Source: Pseudomonas sp. LB-090624
Lineage (GTDB): Bacteria; Pseudomonadota; Gammaproteobacteria; Pseudomonadales; Pseudomonadaceae
NCBI RefSeq assembly: GCF_003205205.1
Contig: NZ_QJRL01000013.1
Coordinates: 1-64,000 of the forward strand
Length of the DNA stretch: 64,000 bases
Direction of reading: 5' to 3'
A program made the position numbers and the translations under genes. The notes below the pieces were generated by a model, which worked only from the letters and a program-made list of their open reading frames with translations, was not told the origin of the DNA and made no database searches. Positions 49,572 through 58,256 of this stretch are shown here, one piece after another (the first letter of the stretch is position 1; each line of letters starts with the position of its first letter).

Positions 49572-51392
49572 TCAGTTCTTGGCTTTCTTGGCTGCGCGGG
49601 TACGCTCGCCTTCGTCCAGGATCTTCTTGCGCAGACGGATCGACTTAGGTGTCACTTCGCACAGCTCGTCGTCCTGGATGAATTCCAGAGCCTGTTCCAG
49701 CGTGTGGCGAACTGGCGGTACCAGGGCGATGACTTCGTCCTTGCCCGAAGCACGCATGTTGTCGAGCTTCTTGCCTTTGGTCGGGTTCACGCCCAGGTCG
49801 TTGTCGCGGCTGTTCAGGCCGATGATCTGACCGTTGTAGATTTCCTGGCCGTGCTCGACGAACAGCTTGCCGCGAGCCTGCAGGGTTTCCAGCGAGTAGG
49901 TCAGGGCCTTGCCGGTCTCGACCGAAACCAGAACACCGTTCAGACGGCCGGACATCTGGCCCGACTTCATGGTGTCGTAACGATCGAAGATCGAGGTCAG
50001 GATGCCTGCACCGTTGGTCAGGGTCAGGAACTGGTTACGGAAACCGATCAGACCACGGGCTGGAATGTTGTATTCCAGGCGAACACGGCCCTTGCCATCC
50101 GGCACCATGTTGGTCAGGTCGCCTTTACGCAGACCCATCTCTTCCATGACCTTGCCCTGAGATTCTTCAGGGATGTCGATGGTGACGTTCTCGAACGGCT
50201 CCTGCTTGACGCCGTCGACTTCGCGGATGATCACTTCAGGACGGCCTACAGCCATCTCGAAGCCTTCACGACGCATGGTTTCGATCAGCACCGACAGGTG
50301 CAGCTCGCCGCGGCCCGATACCTTGAACTTGTCAGGGGAATCGGTTTCCTGAACGCGCAGGGCAACGTTGTACAGCAGCTCTTTGTCCAGACGGTCCTTG
50401 ATGTTGCGGCTGGTGACGAACTTGCCTTCTTTACCGCAGAACGGCGAATCGTTGACCTGGAAGGTCATGGATACGGTTGGCTCGTCAACGGTCAGCGGCT
50501 TCATCGCTTCTACCGCGTCTGGGGCGCACAGGGTGTCGGAGATGAACAGCTCGTCGAAACCACTGATGCAGACGATGTCGCCAGCCTGGGCTTCCTCGAC
50601 GTCCACGCGGTGCAGACCGTGGTGGCCCATCAGCTTCAGGATACGGCCGTTACGCTTCTTGCCGTTGGTGTCGATGGCGACAACCGGGGTGTTCGGCTTG
50701 ACGCGACCACGGGCGATACGGCCAACACCGATAACACCGAGGAAGCTGTTGTAGTCCAGAGCGGAGATCTGCATCTGGAACGAGCCGTCACGGTCAACGT
50801 CCGGCGCCGGTACGTTGTCGACGATCGACTGGTACAGCGCGGTCATGTCTTCGCCCATGGCGGTGTGGTCCAGACCGGCGATGCCGTTCAGGGCCGAGGC
50901 GTAGACGACTTTGAAGTCCAGCTGTTCGTCGGTGGCACCGAGGTTGTCGAACAGGTCGAAGATCTGGTCCAGAACCCAGTCAGGACGCGCGCCCGGGCGG
51001 TCAACCTTGTTGATCACGACGATTGGCTTCAGGCCGGCTTCGAACGCCTTCTTGGTTACGAAGCGGGTTTGCGGCATTGGGCCGTCCTGGGCGTCGACCA
51101 GCAGCAGCACGGAGTCGACCATCGACATTACACGCTCAACCTCGCCACCGAAGTCGGCGTGGCCGGGGGTGTCGACGATGTTGATGTGGTAGCCGTTCCA
51201 GTTGATGGCGGTGTTTTTCGCCAGAATGGTAATACCGCGCTCTTTTTCCTGGTCGTTGGAGTCCATGACGCGCTCGTCGTTGAGCTCGTTACGCTCCAGA
51301 GTGCCGGACTGACGCAGGAGTTTGTCGACCAGGGTGGTTTTACCATGGTCAACGTGGGCGATGATGGCGATGTTACGCAGATTTTCGATCAC
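49572..51392 (-). CDS. typA: TypA/BipA, ribosome-associated translational GTPase
   Basis: TypA (BipA) is an EF-G-like GTPase that acts on ribosomes, in assembly at low temperature and in stress and virulence regulation. The 606 aa protein shows G1 AHVDHGKTT near residues 12-20, G2/ switch [10 protein letters not shown]3 [12 protein letters not shown] and G4 NKVDRPGA, then the two EF-G-like beta and alpha domains and the TypA-specific C-terminal domain. The start is GTG at 51392 ([11 protein letters not shown]); no ATG lies at the right place. It lies alone between thiI and a terminator. Confidence 0.97.
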   Translation of the reverse strand: MIENLRNIAIIAHVDHGKTTLVDKLLRQSGTLERNELNDERVMDSNDQEKERGITILAKNTAINWNGYHINIVDTPGHADFGGEVERVMSMVDSVLLLVDAQDGPMPQTRFVTKKAFEAGLKPIVVINKVDRPGARPDWVLDQIFDLFDNLGATDEQLDFKVVYASALNGIAGLDHTAMGEDMTALYQSIVDNVPAPDVDRDGSFQMQISALDYNSFLGVIGVGRIARGRVKPNTPVVAIDTNGKKRNGRILKLMGHHGLHRVDVEEAQAGDIVCISGFDELFISDTLCAPDAVEAMKPLTVDEPTVSMTFQVNDSPFCGKEGKFVTSRNIKDRLDKELLYNVALRVQETDSPDKFKVSGRGELHLSVLIETMRREGFEMAVGRPEVIIREVDGVKQEPFENVTIDIPEESQGKVMEEMGLRKGDLTNMVPDGKGRVRLEYNIPARGLIGFRNQFLTLTNGAGILTSIFDRYDTMKSGQMSGRLNGVLVSVETGKALTYSLETLQARGKLFVEHGQEIYNGQIIGLNSRDNDLGVNPTKGKKLDNMRASGKDEVIALVPPVRHTLEQALEFIQDDELCEVTPKSIRLRKKILDEGERTRAAKKAKN

Positions 51393-51520
51393 AAGTGTAT
51401 CTCGATCAGAGGATTTGGTTGCCGCCCAGTGTAGGCGGCCAATATGTACTGTTTAAGGCTCAGCGGGCCCGGCGGTCGGGAGGGCGATGGCGGATACTGC
51501 CGCCATACAGCCCCGGCGTC

Positions 51521-52975
51521 TTATGTCGGACGATAAACACGCACATTGGCATGTCCCTCACTGAGCAGGTGGTGTGCGTGCAGACGGCTCATCACACCCT
51601 TGTCGCAATACAGCAAGTACTGGCGCGTGTGGTCCAGGTGCTTGAACTTGCTGTTGATGGCGTAGAACGGCATGGCCTGGACTTCGATACCGTCCAGCAC
51701 CAGAGGTTCGTCTTCCTGGGCATCGGGGTGGCGAATGTCGATGACGATCTGGCCGGGCAGCGCCTCGGCCACTTCTTCGATTTCGATGTCCTTGCCCAGC
51801 TCATCGATCACATGGTCGATGGAAATGAACTTGGCGCGCTCGAGCGCGCGCTCCAGCACGGCCATGTCGAACTGCTTTTCTTCGTGCTCCATGCGGTGAC
51901 GCTTGGCATGGGTGGTCGGGTTTACCGAGATCACGCCGCAGTATTCCGGCATGTGCTTGGCAAAGTCCGCGGTGCCGATTTCGGTGGCTTGGTCGATGAT
52001 GTCCTGCTTGTGGCTGGCCAGCAGCGGGCGCAGTACCAGCTTGTCGGTGGCCGAGTCGATGATCGACAGGTTCGGCAGGGTCTGGCTGGACACCTGGGAA
52101 ATCGCTTCGCCGGTCACCAGCGCGTCGATCTGCAGGCGGTCGGCCATATGGGCAGCGCCGCGCAGCATCATGCGCTTGAGGGTCACGCCCATGTAGCTGT
52201 TGTCGACCTTGTTGAGGATTTCACCAACCACTTCTTCGAACGGTACGCTGATGAACAGTACCCGCTGGCTGCTGCCGTACTTTTTCCACAGGTAGTGGGC
52301 CACTTCCATCACGCCCAGCTCGTGGGCGCGGCCGCCGAGGTTGAAGAAGCAGAAGTGGGTCATGAGGCCACGGCGCATCATCTGGTAGGCCGCGACGGTA
52401 GAGTCGAAGCCGCCGGACATCAGCACCAGGGTCTGCTCAAGGGCACCCAGAGGGTATCCGCCGATGCCGTTGTGCTGGTTGTGAATCACGTACAGGCGCT
52501 GGTCGCGGATCTCGATGCGCACCATCACTTCGGGGTTTTTCAGCTCGATGCCGGCGGCACCGCACTGCTGGCGCAGCTGGCTGCCGACGTAACGGTCGAC
52601 GTCCATCGAGGTGAAATCGTGGTGGCCACCGCGCTTGCAGCGCACGGCGAAGTGCTTGCCGGCCAGCAGGTGACCGAAGTGGTGCTTGCACTTGGCGACG
52701 ATGTCGTCGAAGTCACCCAGCGGGTATTCCTCTACCTGCAGGAAATGGGTGATACCCGGGGTGCAGGTAAGGCGTTCGATCATCTCGCGCTGCACTTTCT
52801 CGTCTTCGACGCGGGTGACCACTTCGAGATTGTCCCAGACACCATCGACCGCGAGCTCAGGGTCGAGATCCTTGAGCACGTTGCGGATGTTCTTGCCGAG
52901 CTGACGGATGAAGCGCTTGCGCACCGGCCGGCTCTTGATGGTGATTTCTGGGAAGACTTTGACGATAAGTTTCAT
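51521..52975 (-). CDS. thiI: ThiI, tRNA 4-thiouridine synthase with rhodanese domain
   Basis: ThiI adenylates U8 of tRNA and transfers sulfur to make 4-thiouridine; in some bacteria it also supplies sulfur for thiamine. The 484 aa protein has an N-terminal ferredoxin-like and THUMP region (about 1-165), the PP-loop [13 protein letters not shown] near residues 185-197, and a C-terminal rhodanese domain (about 400-484) with the active cysteine in [10 protein letters not shown]. The rhodanese extension is present, as in E. coli. The ATG at 52975 starts [11 protein letters not shown] perfect TATAAT -10 lies about 45 bases upstream. Confidence 0.97.
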   Translation of the reverse strand: MKLIVKVFPEITIKSRPVRKRFIRQLGKNIRNVLKDLDPELAVDGVWDNLEVVTRVEDEKVQREMIERLTCTPGITHFLQVEEYPLGDFDDIVAKCKHHFGHLLAGKHFAVRCKRGGHHDFTSMDVDRYVGSQLRQQCGAAGIELKNPEVMVRIEIRDQRLYVIHNQHNGIGGYPLGALEQTLVLMSGGFDSTVAAYQMMRRGLMTHFCFFNLGGRAHELGVMEVAHYLWKKYGSSQRVLFISVPFEEVVGEILNKVDNSYMGVTLKRMMLRGAAHMADRLQIDALVTGEAISQVSSQTLPNLSIIDSATDKLVLRPLLASHKQDIIDQATEIGTADFAKHMPEYCGVISVNPTTHAKRHRMEHEEKQFDMAVLERALERAKFISIDHVIDELGKDIEIEEVAEALPGQIVIDIRHPDAQEDEPLVLDGIEVQAMPFYAINSKFKHLDHTRQYLLYCDKGVMSRLHAHHLLSEGHANVRVYRPT

Positions 52976-53020
52976 TGGTTAACAGCGCGCGCCTGGCCTG
53001 CCGAAAAATGAGGGGCGCGA

Positions 53021-53026
53021 ATTATA
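53021..53026 (-). promoter_or_regulatory. Candidate -10 box of thiI
   Basis: On the minus strand TATAAT occurs in GCTATAATTCG, 45 bases before the thiI ATG. The -35 (GTCAAA at a 17-base spacing) is weak. This is the best promoter candidate for thiI. Confidence 0.5.
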
Positions 53027-53090
53027 GCGGAAATTGCTCAGGATTTGACCAACTTTTGATCAGAAGCTTTCAGATAAATGCACAGCCGGA

Positions 53091-53347
53091 TTTTGTGGTG
53101 CCCGGGAGATCGCGCGCCGCCCGCGCGGCGCATCGCGAGCTGCGCTCGCTCCTACGTTTGTTTCGGGCCAATTATTCCTGGGGGATTTGCGCGCGTACGC
53201 CTTGGCGCATGGCGCGATATCGCGTCGTACAAACAAGGCGGTCGCGCGCGCCTGTCACAGGCGTTACTGGCCCGAAAAAAACGTAGGAGCGAGCGCAGCT
53301 CGCGATGCGCCGCGCGGGCGGCGCGCGATCTCACGGGCACCACAAAA
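53091..53347. repeat. 257-bp giant palindromic element, copy B
   Basis: The arms 53091-53170 and 53268-53347 are inverted repeats of about 80 bp with only three mismatches, starting TTTTGTGGTGCCCGGGAGAT. The unique centre differs from copy A (40375-40595) at about five of 93 positions. Copy B has longer outer arms than copy A. It lies between thiI and the NtrC sites of glnA, ending 12 bases before the first site. No coding role is seen; short frames in it mirror those of copy A. Confidence 0.85.
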
Positions 53348-53358
53348 AACCAAGGCGC

Positions 53359-53373
53359 GCACCTTATTGGTGC
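53359..53373. promoter_or_regulatory. NtrC-binding site 1 of glnA
   Basis: GCACC-TTATT-GGTGC is a perfect match to the NtrC consensus GCACC-N5-GGTGC. It is centred about 139 bases before the expected glnA start site and 31 bases from site 2, the same spacing as the E. coli glnA enhancer. Confidence 0.88.
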
Positions 53374-53389
53374 ATCACCGCCAAATACC

Positions 53390-53404
53390 GCATCTTAAAG
53401 GTGC
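53390..53404. promoter_or_regulatory. NtrC-binding site 2 of glnA
   Basis: GCATC-TTAAA-GGTGC matches the NtrC consensus with one mismatch and is centred about 108 bases before the expected start site. The pair lets NtrC-phosphate oligomerise on one face of the helix. Confidence 0.8.
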
Positions 53405-53478
53405 ACTTTCCCAGCCTGCCCCACCGCCAAATGCCCGCAAACGCCTTCTTTTATCCCGCCCTCGCCATTTTCGGGCAC

Positions 53479-53494
53479 TGGCATGCAATTTGCT
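53479..53494 (+). promoter_or_regulatory. Sigma-54 promoter of glnA
   Basis: TGGCATG-CAAT-TTGCT matches the sigma-54 consensus TGGCACG-N4-TTGCT at all but one position, with GG at 53480-53481 and GC at 53492-53493. It lies 100 bases before the glnA ATG and downstream of two NtrC sites. Confidence 0.92.
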
Positions 53495-53593
53495 CCCTTG
53501 TGAGGCAGGTAAGCTTGGCCGACTATCCGCGCCCGGCAACACCCTTTTTCCAGGGCAGCGGCCCACCGCGCTCTAGACCATCCGGAGGACAAC

Positions 53594-55000
53594 ATGTCGA
53601 AGTCGGTTCAACTCATCAAAGATCATGACGTCAAGTGGATTGATCTGCGTTTCACGGACACCAAAGGCATTCAGCACCACGTGACCATGCCGTCGCGTGA
53701 TGCGCTGGACGAAGACTTCTTCGAAGTCGGCAAAATGTTCGACGGTTCCTCCATCTCTGGCTGGAAAGGCATCGAAGCTTCCGACATGATCCTGATGCCG
53801 GTCGACGAGACCGCCGTTCTGGACCCGTTCACCGAAGAACCAACCCTGATCATCACCTGCGACATCGTCGACCCGTCGAGCATGCAGGGCTACGATCGCG
53901 ACCCACGCGCCATCGCCAAGCGCGCTGAAGAGTACCTGAAGAGCACCGGCATCGGTGACACCGTATTCGCCGGCCCAGAGCCAGAGTTCTTCATCTTCGA
54001 CGAAGTGAAGTTCCACTCGGATATCTCCGGCTCGATGTTCAAGATCTTCTCCGAGCAAGGCTCGTGGATGACTGGCGCTGACGTGGAAGGCGGCAACAAA
54101 GGCCACCGTCCAGGCGTGAAAGGCGGCTACTTCCCAGTTCCACCGTTCGACCACGACCACGAAATCCGTACTGCCATGTGCAACGCTCTGGAAGAAATGG
54201 GCCAGACCGTTGAAGTTCACCACCACGAAGTGGCGACTGCCGGCCAGAACGAAATCGGCGTCAAGTTCAACACCCTGGTGAAGAAGGCAGACGAAGTACA
54301 GGCCCTGAAATACGTCGTGCACAACGTTGCCGACGCTTACGGCCGTACCGCTACCTTCATGCCGAAGCCACTGTACGGTGACAACGGCTCGGGCATGCAC
54401 GTACACATGTCGATCTGGAAAGACGGCAAGAACACCTTCTCGGGTGAAGGCTATGCCGGCCTGTCCGACACCGCCCTGTACTTCATCGGCGGTATCATCA
54501 AGCACGGTAAGGCCCTGAACGGCTTCACCAACCCGTCGACCAACTCGTACAAGCGTCTGGTACCAGGCTTCGAAGCCCCGGTAATGCTGGCCTACTCGGC
54601 CCGCAACCGTTCCGCCTCGATCCGTATTCCATACGTCGGCAGCCCTAAAGCCCGCCGTATCGAAGCACGCTTCCCGGACCCATCGGCCAACCCGTACCTG
54701 GCCTTCGCGGCCCTGCTGATGGCTGGCCTGGACGGCATCCAGAACAAGATCCACCCAGGCGACGCGGCCGACAAGAACCTGTACGACCTGCCGCCAGAAG
54801 AAGCCAAGAACATCCCGCAAGTGTGCGGCAGCCTGAAAGAAGCTCTGGAAGAGCTGGATAAAGGCCGTGCGTTCCTGACCAAGGGCGGCGTGTTCTCCGA
54901 TGACTTCATCGACGCCTTCATCGAACTGAAGAGCGAAGAAGAAATCAAGGTCCGTACCTTCGTACACCCGCTGGAATACGAGCTGTACTACAGCTGCTGA
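53594..55000 (+). CDS. glnA: GlnA, glutamine synthetase type I
   Basis: GlnA joins ammonia to glutamate to give glutamine, the entry point of nitrogen. The 468 aa subunit is of the dodecameric GSI-beta type, with [27 protein letters not shown] and the adenylylation loop [10 protein letters not shown] placing Tyr397 for control by GlnE. GGAGG precedes the ATG. The upstream region carries an NtrC and sigma-54 arrangement, and a terminator follows; ntrB-ntrC lies downstream, so the regulator and main target are adjacent. Confidence 0.99.
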   Translation: MSKSVQLIKDHDVKWIDLRFTDTKGIQHHVTMPSRDALDEDFFEVGKMFDGSSISGWKGIEASDMILMPVDETAVLDPFTEEPTLIITCDIVDPSSMQGYDRDPRAIAKRAEEYLKSTGIGDTVFAGPEPEFFIFDEVKFHSDISGSMFKIFSEQGSWMTGADVEGGNKGHRPGVKGGYFPVPPFDHDHEIRTAMCNALEEMGQTVEVHHHEVATAGQNEIGVKFNTLVKKADEVQALKYVVHNVADAYGRTATFMPKPLYGDNGSGMHVHMSIWKDGKNTFSGEGYAGLSDTALYFIGGIIKHGKALNGFTNPSTNSYKRLVPGFEAPVMLAYSARNRSASIRIPYVGSPKARRIEARFPDPSANPYLAFAALLMAGLDGIQNKIHPGDAADKNLYDLPPEEAKNIPQVCGSLKEALEELDKGRAFLTKGGVFSDDFIDAFIELKSEEEIKVRTFVHPLEYELYYSC

Positions 55001-55033
55001 TCTGACCGGCGCCCCGCGCCGGTAACATGATCG

Positions 55034-55060
55034 AACGGCCTCCCTCGGGAGGCCGTTTTC
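55034..55060 (+). terminator. Intrinsic terminator of glnA
   Basis: AACGGCCTCCC at 55034-55044 and GGGAGGCCGTT at 55047-55057 form a strong stem followed by TTCGTTT. It lies 34 bases after the glnA stop and would separate glnA from ntrBC. Confidence 0.9.
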
Positions 55061-55107
55061 GTTTGTGCGCCCCATGCCCATGCACTGCAACCCGCCCGCC
55101 GCGCTAT

Positions 55108-55122
55108 GCTCTAACTTGGTGC
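55108..55122. promoter_or_regulatory. Possible NtrC-type site upstream of ntrBC
   Basis: GCTCT-AACTT-GGTGC keeps one perfect NtrC half-site and three of five bases in the other. The rest of the 300-base region between the glnA terminator and ntrB holds no clear promoter to my eye. NtrC autoregulation is known in enterobacteria; here it is inference. Confidence 0.35.
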
Positions 55123-55363
55123 ACAATTTAGCGCCATGCCCTGAATTGCTCCCCAATCTGGTTCAAGTTAAACGTTTCACCAAGGGTTTCTGATCCGAAT
55201 TTGCGCAGATACAGGCCTTTATGGGCAAATCCCGCTTCTTTTCGGAGCTTTGGTTTGTTTCTTGCATTTTCTTCTGCAGAGTCTCGCATCAGCGGACCCA
55301 ACCCGTGTCCGGCCCTGGCCAAAGCAGTGCCAGGCAAGCGCCAAAAGAGGTCAACGACGCCCT

Positions 55364-56449
55364 ATGACCATCAGCGATGCACAGCACCGTCTGCTTCTGG
55401 ACAACCTGACCACCGCCACACTGCTGCTCAATGCCGAGCTGCGCCTGGAGTACATGAACCCGGCCGCAGAAATGCTGCTGGCGGTCAGTGGCCAGCGCAG
55501 CCATGGGCAGTTCATCAGCGAACTGTTCACCGAGTCGACCGAAGCGCTCAGCTCGCTGCGCCAGGCGGTAGAGCAGGCGCACCCGTTCACCAAGCGTGAA
55601 GCGCAGCTCACTTCGCTGACCGGGCAGACCATCACTGTCGACTACGCGGTAACGCCGATCCTGCATCAGGGCCAGACCCTGCTGCTGCTGGAGGTACACC
55701 CGCGTGATCGGCTCCTGCGCATCACCAAGGAAGAGGCCCAGCTGAGCAAGCAGGAAACCACCAAGATGCTGGTGCGCGGCCTGGCCCACGAAATCAAGAA
55801 CCCCCTCGGTGGCATCCGTGGCGCGGCCCAGCTGCTGGCCCGCGAGCTGCCCGAGGACGGCCTGCGCGACTACACCAACGTGATCATCGAAGAGGCCGAC
55901 CGCCTGCGTAACCTGGTCGACCGCATGCTCGGTTCGAACAAACTGCCGTCACTGGCCATGACCAACATCCATGAGGTGCTGGAGCGGGTCTGCAGCTTGG
56001 TCGAGGCCGAGAGCCAGGGCTGCATCACTTTGGTGCGCGACTACGACCCAAGCCTGCCGGACGTGCTGATCGACCGCGAGCAGATGATCCAGGCGGTATT
56101 GAACATCGTGCGCAATGCCATGCAGGCGATCAGTTCTCAAAACGAACTGCGCCTGGGCCGCATCACCTTGCGCAGCCGAGCCTTGCGCCAGTTCACCATC
56201 GGCCACGTGCGCCATCGCCTGGTCGCCCGCGTTGAAATCATCGACAACGGCCCGGGCATCCCGCCGGAACTGCAGGACACCCTCTTCTATCCCATGGTCA
56301 GCGGCCGCCCGGACGGTACCGGGCTGGGCCTGGCCATTACCCAGAACATCATCAGCCAGCACCAGGGCCTGATCGAGTGTGAAAGCCACGCCGGGCACAC
56401 TGCCTTCTCGATCTACCTGCCCCTGGAACAAGGAGCCACCGCCTCATGA
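55364..56449 (+). CDS. ntrB: NtrB (GlnL), nitrogen-control sensor histidine kinase
   Basis: NtrB phosphorylates NtrC under nitrogen limitation and, with PII, dephosphorylates it. The 361 aa cytosolic protein has an N-terminal PAS domain (about 10-115), the H-box LVRGLAHEIKNPLGG with phosphorylated His142, an N-box NIVRNAMQA, and G-boxes DNGPGIP and GTGLGLAI. MTISDAQHRLL at 55364 is the conserved start; the Shine-Dalgarno AAGAGG is 13 bases away and thus weak, suggesting low translation. It overlaps ntrC by 4 bases. Confidence 0.97.
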   Translation: MTISDAQHRLLLDNLTTATLLLNAELRLEYMNPAAEMLLAVSGQRSHGQFISELFTESTEALSSLRQAVEQAHPFTKREAQLTSLTGQTITVDYAVTPILHQGQTLLLLEVHPRDRLLRITKEEAQLSKQETTKMLVRGLAHEIKNPLGGIRGAAQLLARELPEDGLRDYTNVIIEEADRLRNLVDRMLGSNKLPSLAMTNIHEVLERVCSLVEAESQGCITLVRDYDPSLPDVLIDREQMIQAVLNIVRNAMQAISSQNELRLGRITLRSRALRQFTIGHVRHRLVARVEIIDNGPGIPPELQDTLFYPMVSGRPDGTGLGLAITQNIISQHQGLIECESHAGHTAFSIYLPLEQGATAS

Positions 56450-57882
56450 GCCGAAGTGAAACCGTATGGATCGTCGACGATGATCGCTCCATCCGCTGGG
56501 TCCTGGAAAAAGCCCTGCAACAAGAAGGCATGGCCACCCAGAGCTTCGACAGCGCAGACGGTGTAATGGGCCGCCTGGCGCGCCAGCAGCCGGACGTGAT
56601 CATTTCCGACATTCGCATGCCGGGCGCCAGCGGCCTCGACCTGCTGGCACAGATTCGCGAACAGCACCCGCGCCTGCCGGTGATCATCATGACCGCGCAT
56701 TCCGACTTGGACAGTGCGGTGGCCTCGTATCAGGGCGGCGCCTTCGAGTATCTGCCCAAGCCGTTCGATGTCGACGAGGCGGTGTCGCTGGTCAAGCGCG
56801 CCAACCAGCACGCCCAGGAGCAACAAGGCCTGGATGTACCGCAGAGCCTGGCCCGCACCCCGGAAATCATCGGTGAAGCCCCTGCAATGCAGGAGGTGTT
56901 CCGCGCCATCGGTCGCCTCAGCCACTCCAATATCACTGTATTGATCAACGGCGAGTCCGGTACCGGTAAAGAGCTGGTGGCACACGCACTGCACCGCCAT
57001 AGCCCGCGTGCGGCGTCGCCGTTCATTGCGCTGAACATGGCCGCCATCCCCAAGGACTTGATGGAGTCCGAGTTGTTCGGCCATGAGAAAGGGGCCTTCA
57101 CCGGGGCTGCCAACCTGCGCCGCGGCCGTTTCGAGCAGGCGGATGGCGGTACGCTGTTCCTCGACGAAATCGGTGACATGCCTGCCGACACCCAGACCCG
57201 TCTTCTGCGGGTGCTGGCCGATGGCGAGTTCTACCGCGTGGGCGGCCACGTGCCGGTCAAAGTCGATGTGCGCATCATCGCCGCCACCCACCAGAACCTG
57301 GAATCGCTGGTGCAGGCCGGCAAGTTCCGCGAGGACTTGTTCCACCGCCTGAACGTCATCCGCATTCATATCCCGCGCCTGGCCGACCGGCGCGAAGACA
57401 TCCCCGCCCTGGCCCGTCACTTCCTCGCTCGTGCCGCCCAGGAATTGTCAGTCGAACCGAAGATTCTCAAGCCGGAGACCGAGGAGTTCATCCGCAACCT
57501 GCCATGGCCGGGCAACGTGCGGCAGATGGAGAACACCTGCCGCTGGATCACGGTGATGGCTTCCAGCCGCGAAGTACTGATCGGTGACTTGCCGCCCGAA
57601 CTGCTGAACCTGCCGCAGGACGCTGCGCCCGTGACCAACTGGGAGCAGGCCCTGCGCCAGTGGGCCGACCAGGCGTTGGCGCGCGGCCAGACCAACCTGC
57701 TGGACAGCGCAGTGCCGAGCTTTGAGCGGATCATGATCGAGACGGCACTCAAGCACACCGCCGGTCGCCGTCGCGATGCGGCACTGTTGCTGGGTTGGGG
57801 GCGCAATACCCTGACGCGCAAGATCAAGGAGCTGGGGATGAATGTGGCCGGAGGGGATGATGAGGAAGGTGATGACCACTGA
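56446..57882 (+). CDS. ntrC: NtrC (GlnG), sigma-54 activator of nitrogen genes
   Basis: NtrC is the response regulator that opens sigma-54 promoters when nitrogen is scarce. The 478 aa protein has a receiver domain with Asp55 (IISDIRMPG), an AAA+ domain with Walker A GESGTGKE near residues 168-175 and the sigma-54-contacting GAFTGA near residues 215-220, and a Fis-type helix-turn-helix at the end (AALLLGWGRNTLTRKIKELG). AAGGAG lies before the ATG. Its likely targets in the window are glnA and the small RNA downstream. Confidence 0.98.
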   Translation: MSRSETVWIVDDDRSIRWVLEKALQQEGMATQSFDSADGVMGRLARQQPDVIISDIRMPGASGLDLLAQIREQHPRLPVIIMTAHSDLDSAVASYQGGAFEYLPKPFDVDEAVSLVKRANQHAQEQQGLDVPQSLARTPEIIGEAPAMQEVFRAIGRLSHSNITVLINGESGTGKELVAHALHRHSPRAASPFIALNMAAIPKDLMESELFGHEKGAFTGAANLRRGRFEQADGGTLFLDEIGDMPADTQTRLLRVLADGEFYRVGGHVPVKVDVRIIAATHQNLESLVQAGKFREDLFHRLNVIRIHIPRLADRREDIPALARHFLARAAQELSVEPKILKPETEEFIRNLPWPGNVRQMENTCRWITVMASSREVLIGDLPPELLNLPQDAAPVTNWEQALRQWADQALARGQTNLLDSAVPSFERIMIETALKHTAGRRRDAALLLGWGRNTLTRKIKELGMNVAGGDDEEGDDH

Positions 57883-57905
57883 GCTCTGAATTAGACTTTT
57901 AGATT

Positions 57906-57929
57906 ACTGGGGCCGCTTTGCGCCCCAGT
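57906..57929 (+). terminator. Terminator of ntrBC
   Basis: ACTGGGGC at 57906-57913 and GCCCCAGT at 57922-57929 form an 8-bp stem followed by CATTTC. It follows the ntrC stop by 23 bases and separates ntrC from the nrsZ promoter. Confidence 0.75.
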
Positions 57930-57947
57930 CATTTCAGCCTTCTGAAT

Positions 57948-57982
57948 GCACCGTTCCTGTGCCGGCTGCACCTCTCGAAGGC
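57948..57982. promoter_or_regulatory. NtrC-type enhancer sites upstream of nrsZ
   Basis: GCACC-GTTCC-TGTGC at 57948-57962 matches GCACC-N5-GGTGC with one mismatch. GCACC-TCTCG-AAGGC at 57968-57982 keeps one perfect half. The centres are 20 bp apart and about 118 and 98 bases before the predicted start site of the RNA. Confidence 0.65.
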
Positions 57983-58046
57983 ACAAATCCCCTCAAAACC
58001 CGGCCAAATCACCCGCAAAACCCAGTATTCATGGGTTTTGCAAAAC

Positions 58047-58062
58047 TGGCACGCCCCCTGCA
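58047..58062 (+). promoter_or_regulatory. Sigma-54 promoter of nrsZ
   Basis: TGGCACG-CCCC-CTGCA matches the sigma-54 consensus at every position but one, with GG-N10-GC spacing (GG at 58048-58049, GC at 58060-58061). Transcription should start near 58073, just before the tandem repeats. No protein-coding gene follows on this strand for 600 bases. Confidence 0.88.
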
Positions 58063-58072
58063 ATACCTAATA

Positions 58073-58256
58073 CATACCCAGTTTCGGGGGCCCTGGTACA
58101 GGCAGGCCGGGTGAACCCCTCTTTTATTCGCAGCACCGCCGCTTTTGGGGACCTCGGTACAGGCAGGCCGGGCCATCCCCCCTTTACACGCAATACGCCG
58201 TAGCCCTTTTGGGGACCCTGGTACAGGCAGGCCGGGAAATCCCCTCTTTTATTCGT
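58073..58256 (+). ncRNA. nrsZ: NrsZ-type nitrogen-regulated small RNA
   Basis: A sigma-54 promoter with NtrC sites directly downstream of ntrC is followed by three tandem units of 61-64 nt. Each has the core GGTACAGGCAGGCCGGG between a GGGGA-like and a TCCCC-like arm, so each transcribed unit folds into its own hairpin; units 1 and 3 end in CCCCTCTTTTATT, which resembles an intrinsic terminator. This is the position, control and repeat build of NrsZ, a processed small RNA known in P. aeruginosa that is made under nitrogen limitation and acts on rhamnolipid and swarming genes. Ends are inferred: start about 12 bases beyond the -12 box, end at the last T-run. The P. putida targets are unknown. 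Its 3' end is antisense to the last codons of the minus-strand gene. Confidence 0.75.
58084..58255 (+). repeat. Three tandem 61-64 nt units within nrsZ
   Basis: The core GGTACAGGCAGGCCGGG occurs at 58095, 58156 and 58220. Units 1 and 3 share the tail CCCCTCTTTTATTCG; unit 2 has CCCCCCTTTACACG. The outer arms vary together (GGGGG/CCCC and GGGGA/TCCCC), so pairing is kept. Confidence 0.9.

Noticed and set aside
55128..55150. Possible sigma-54 box (TGCCCTGAATTGCT) before ntrB
   Set aside because: The -12-like TTGCT is present, but the GG pair ten bases before GC is missing (AT instead).
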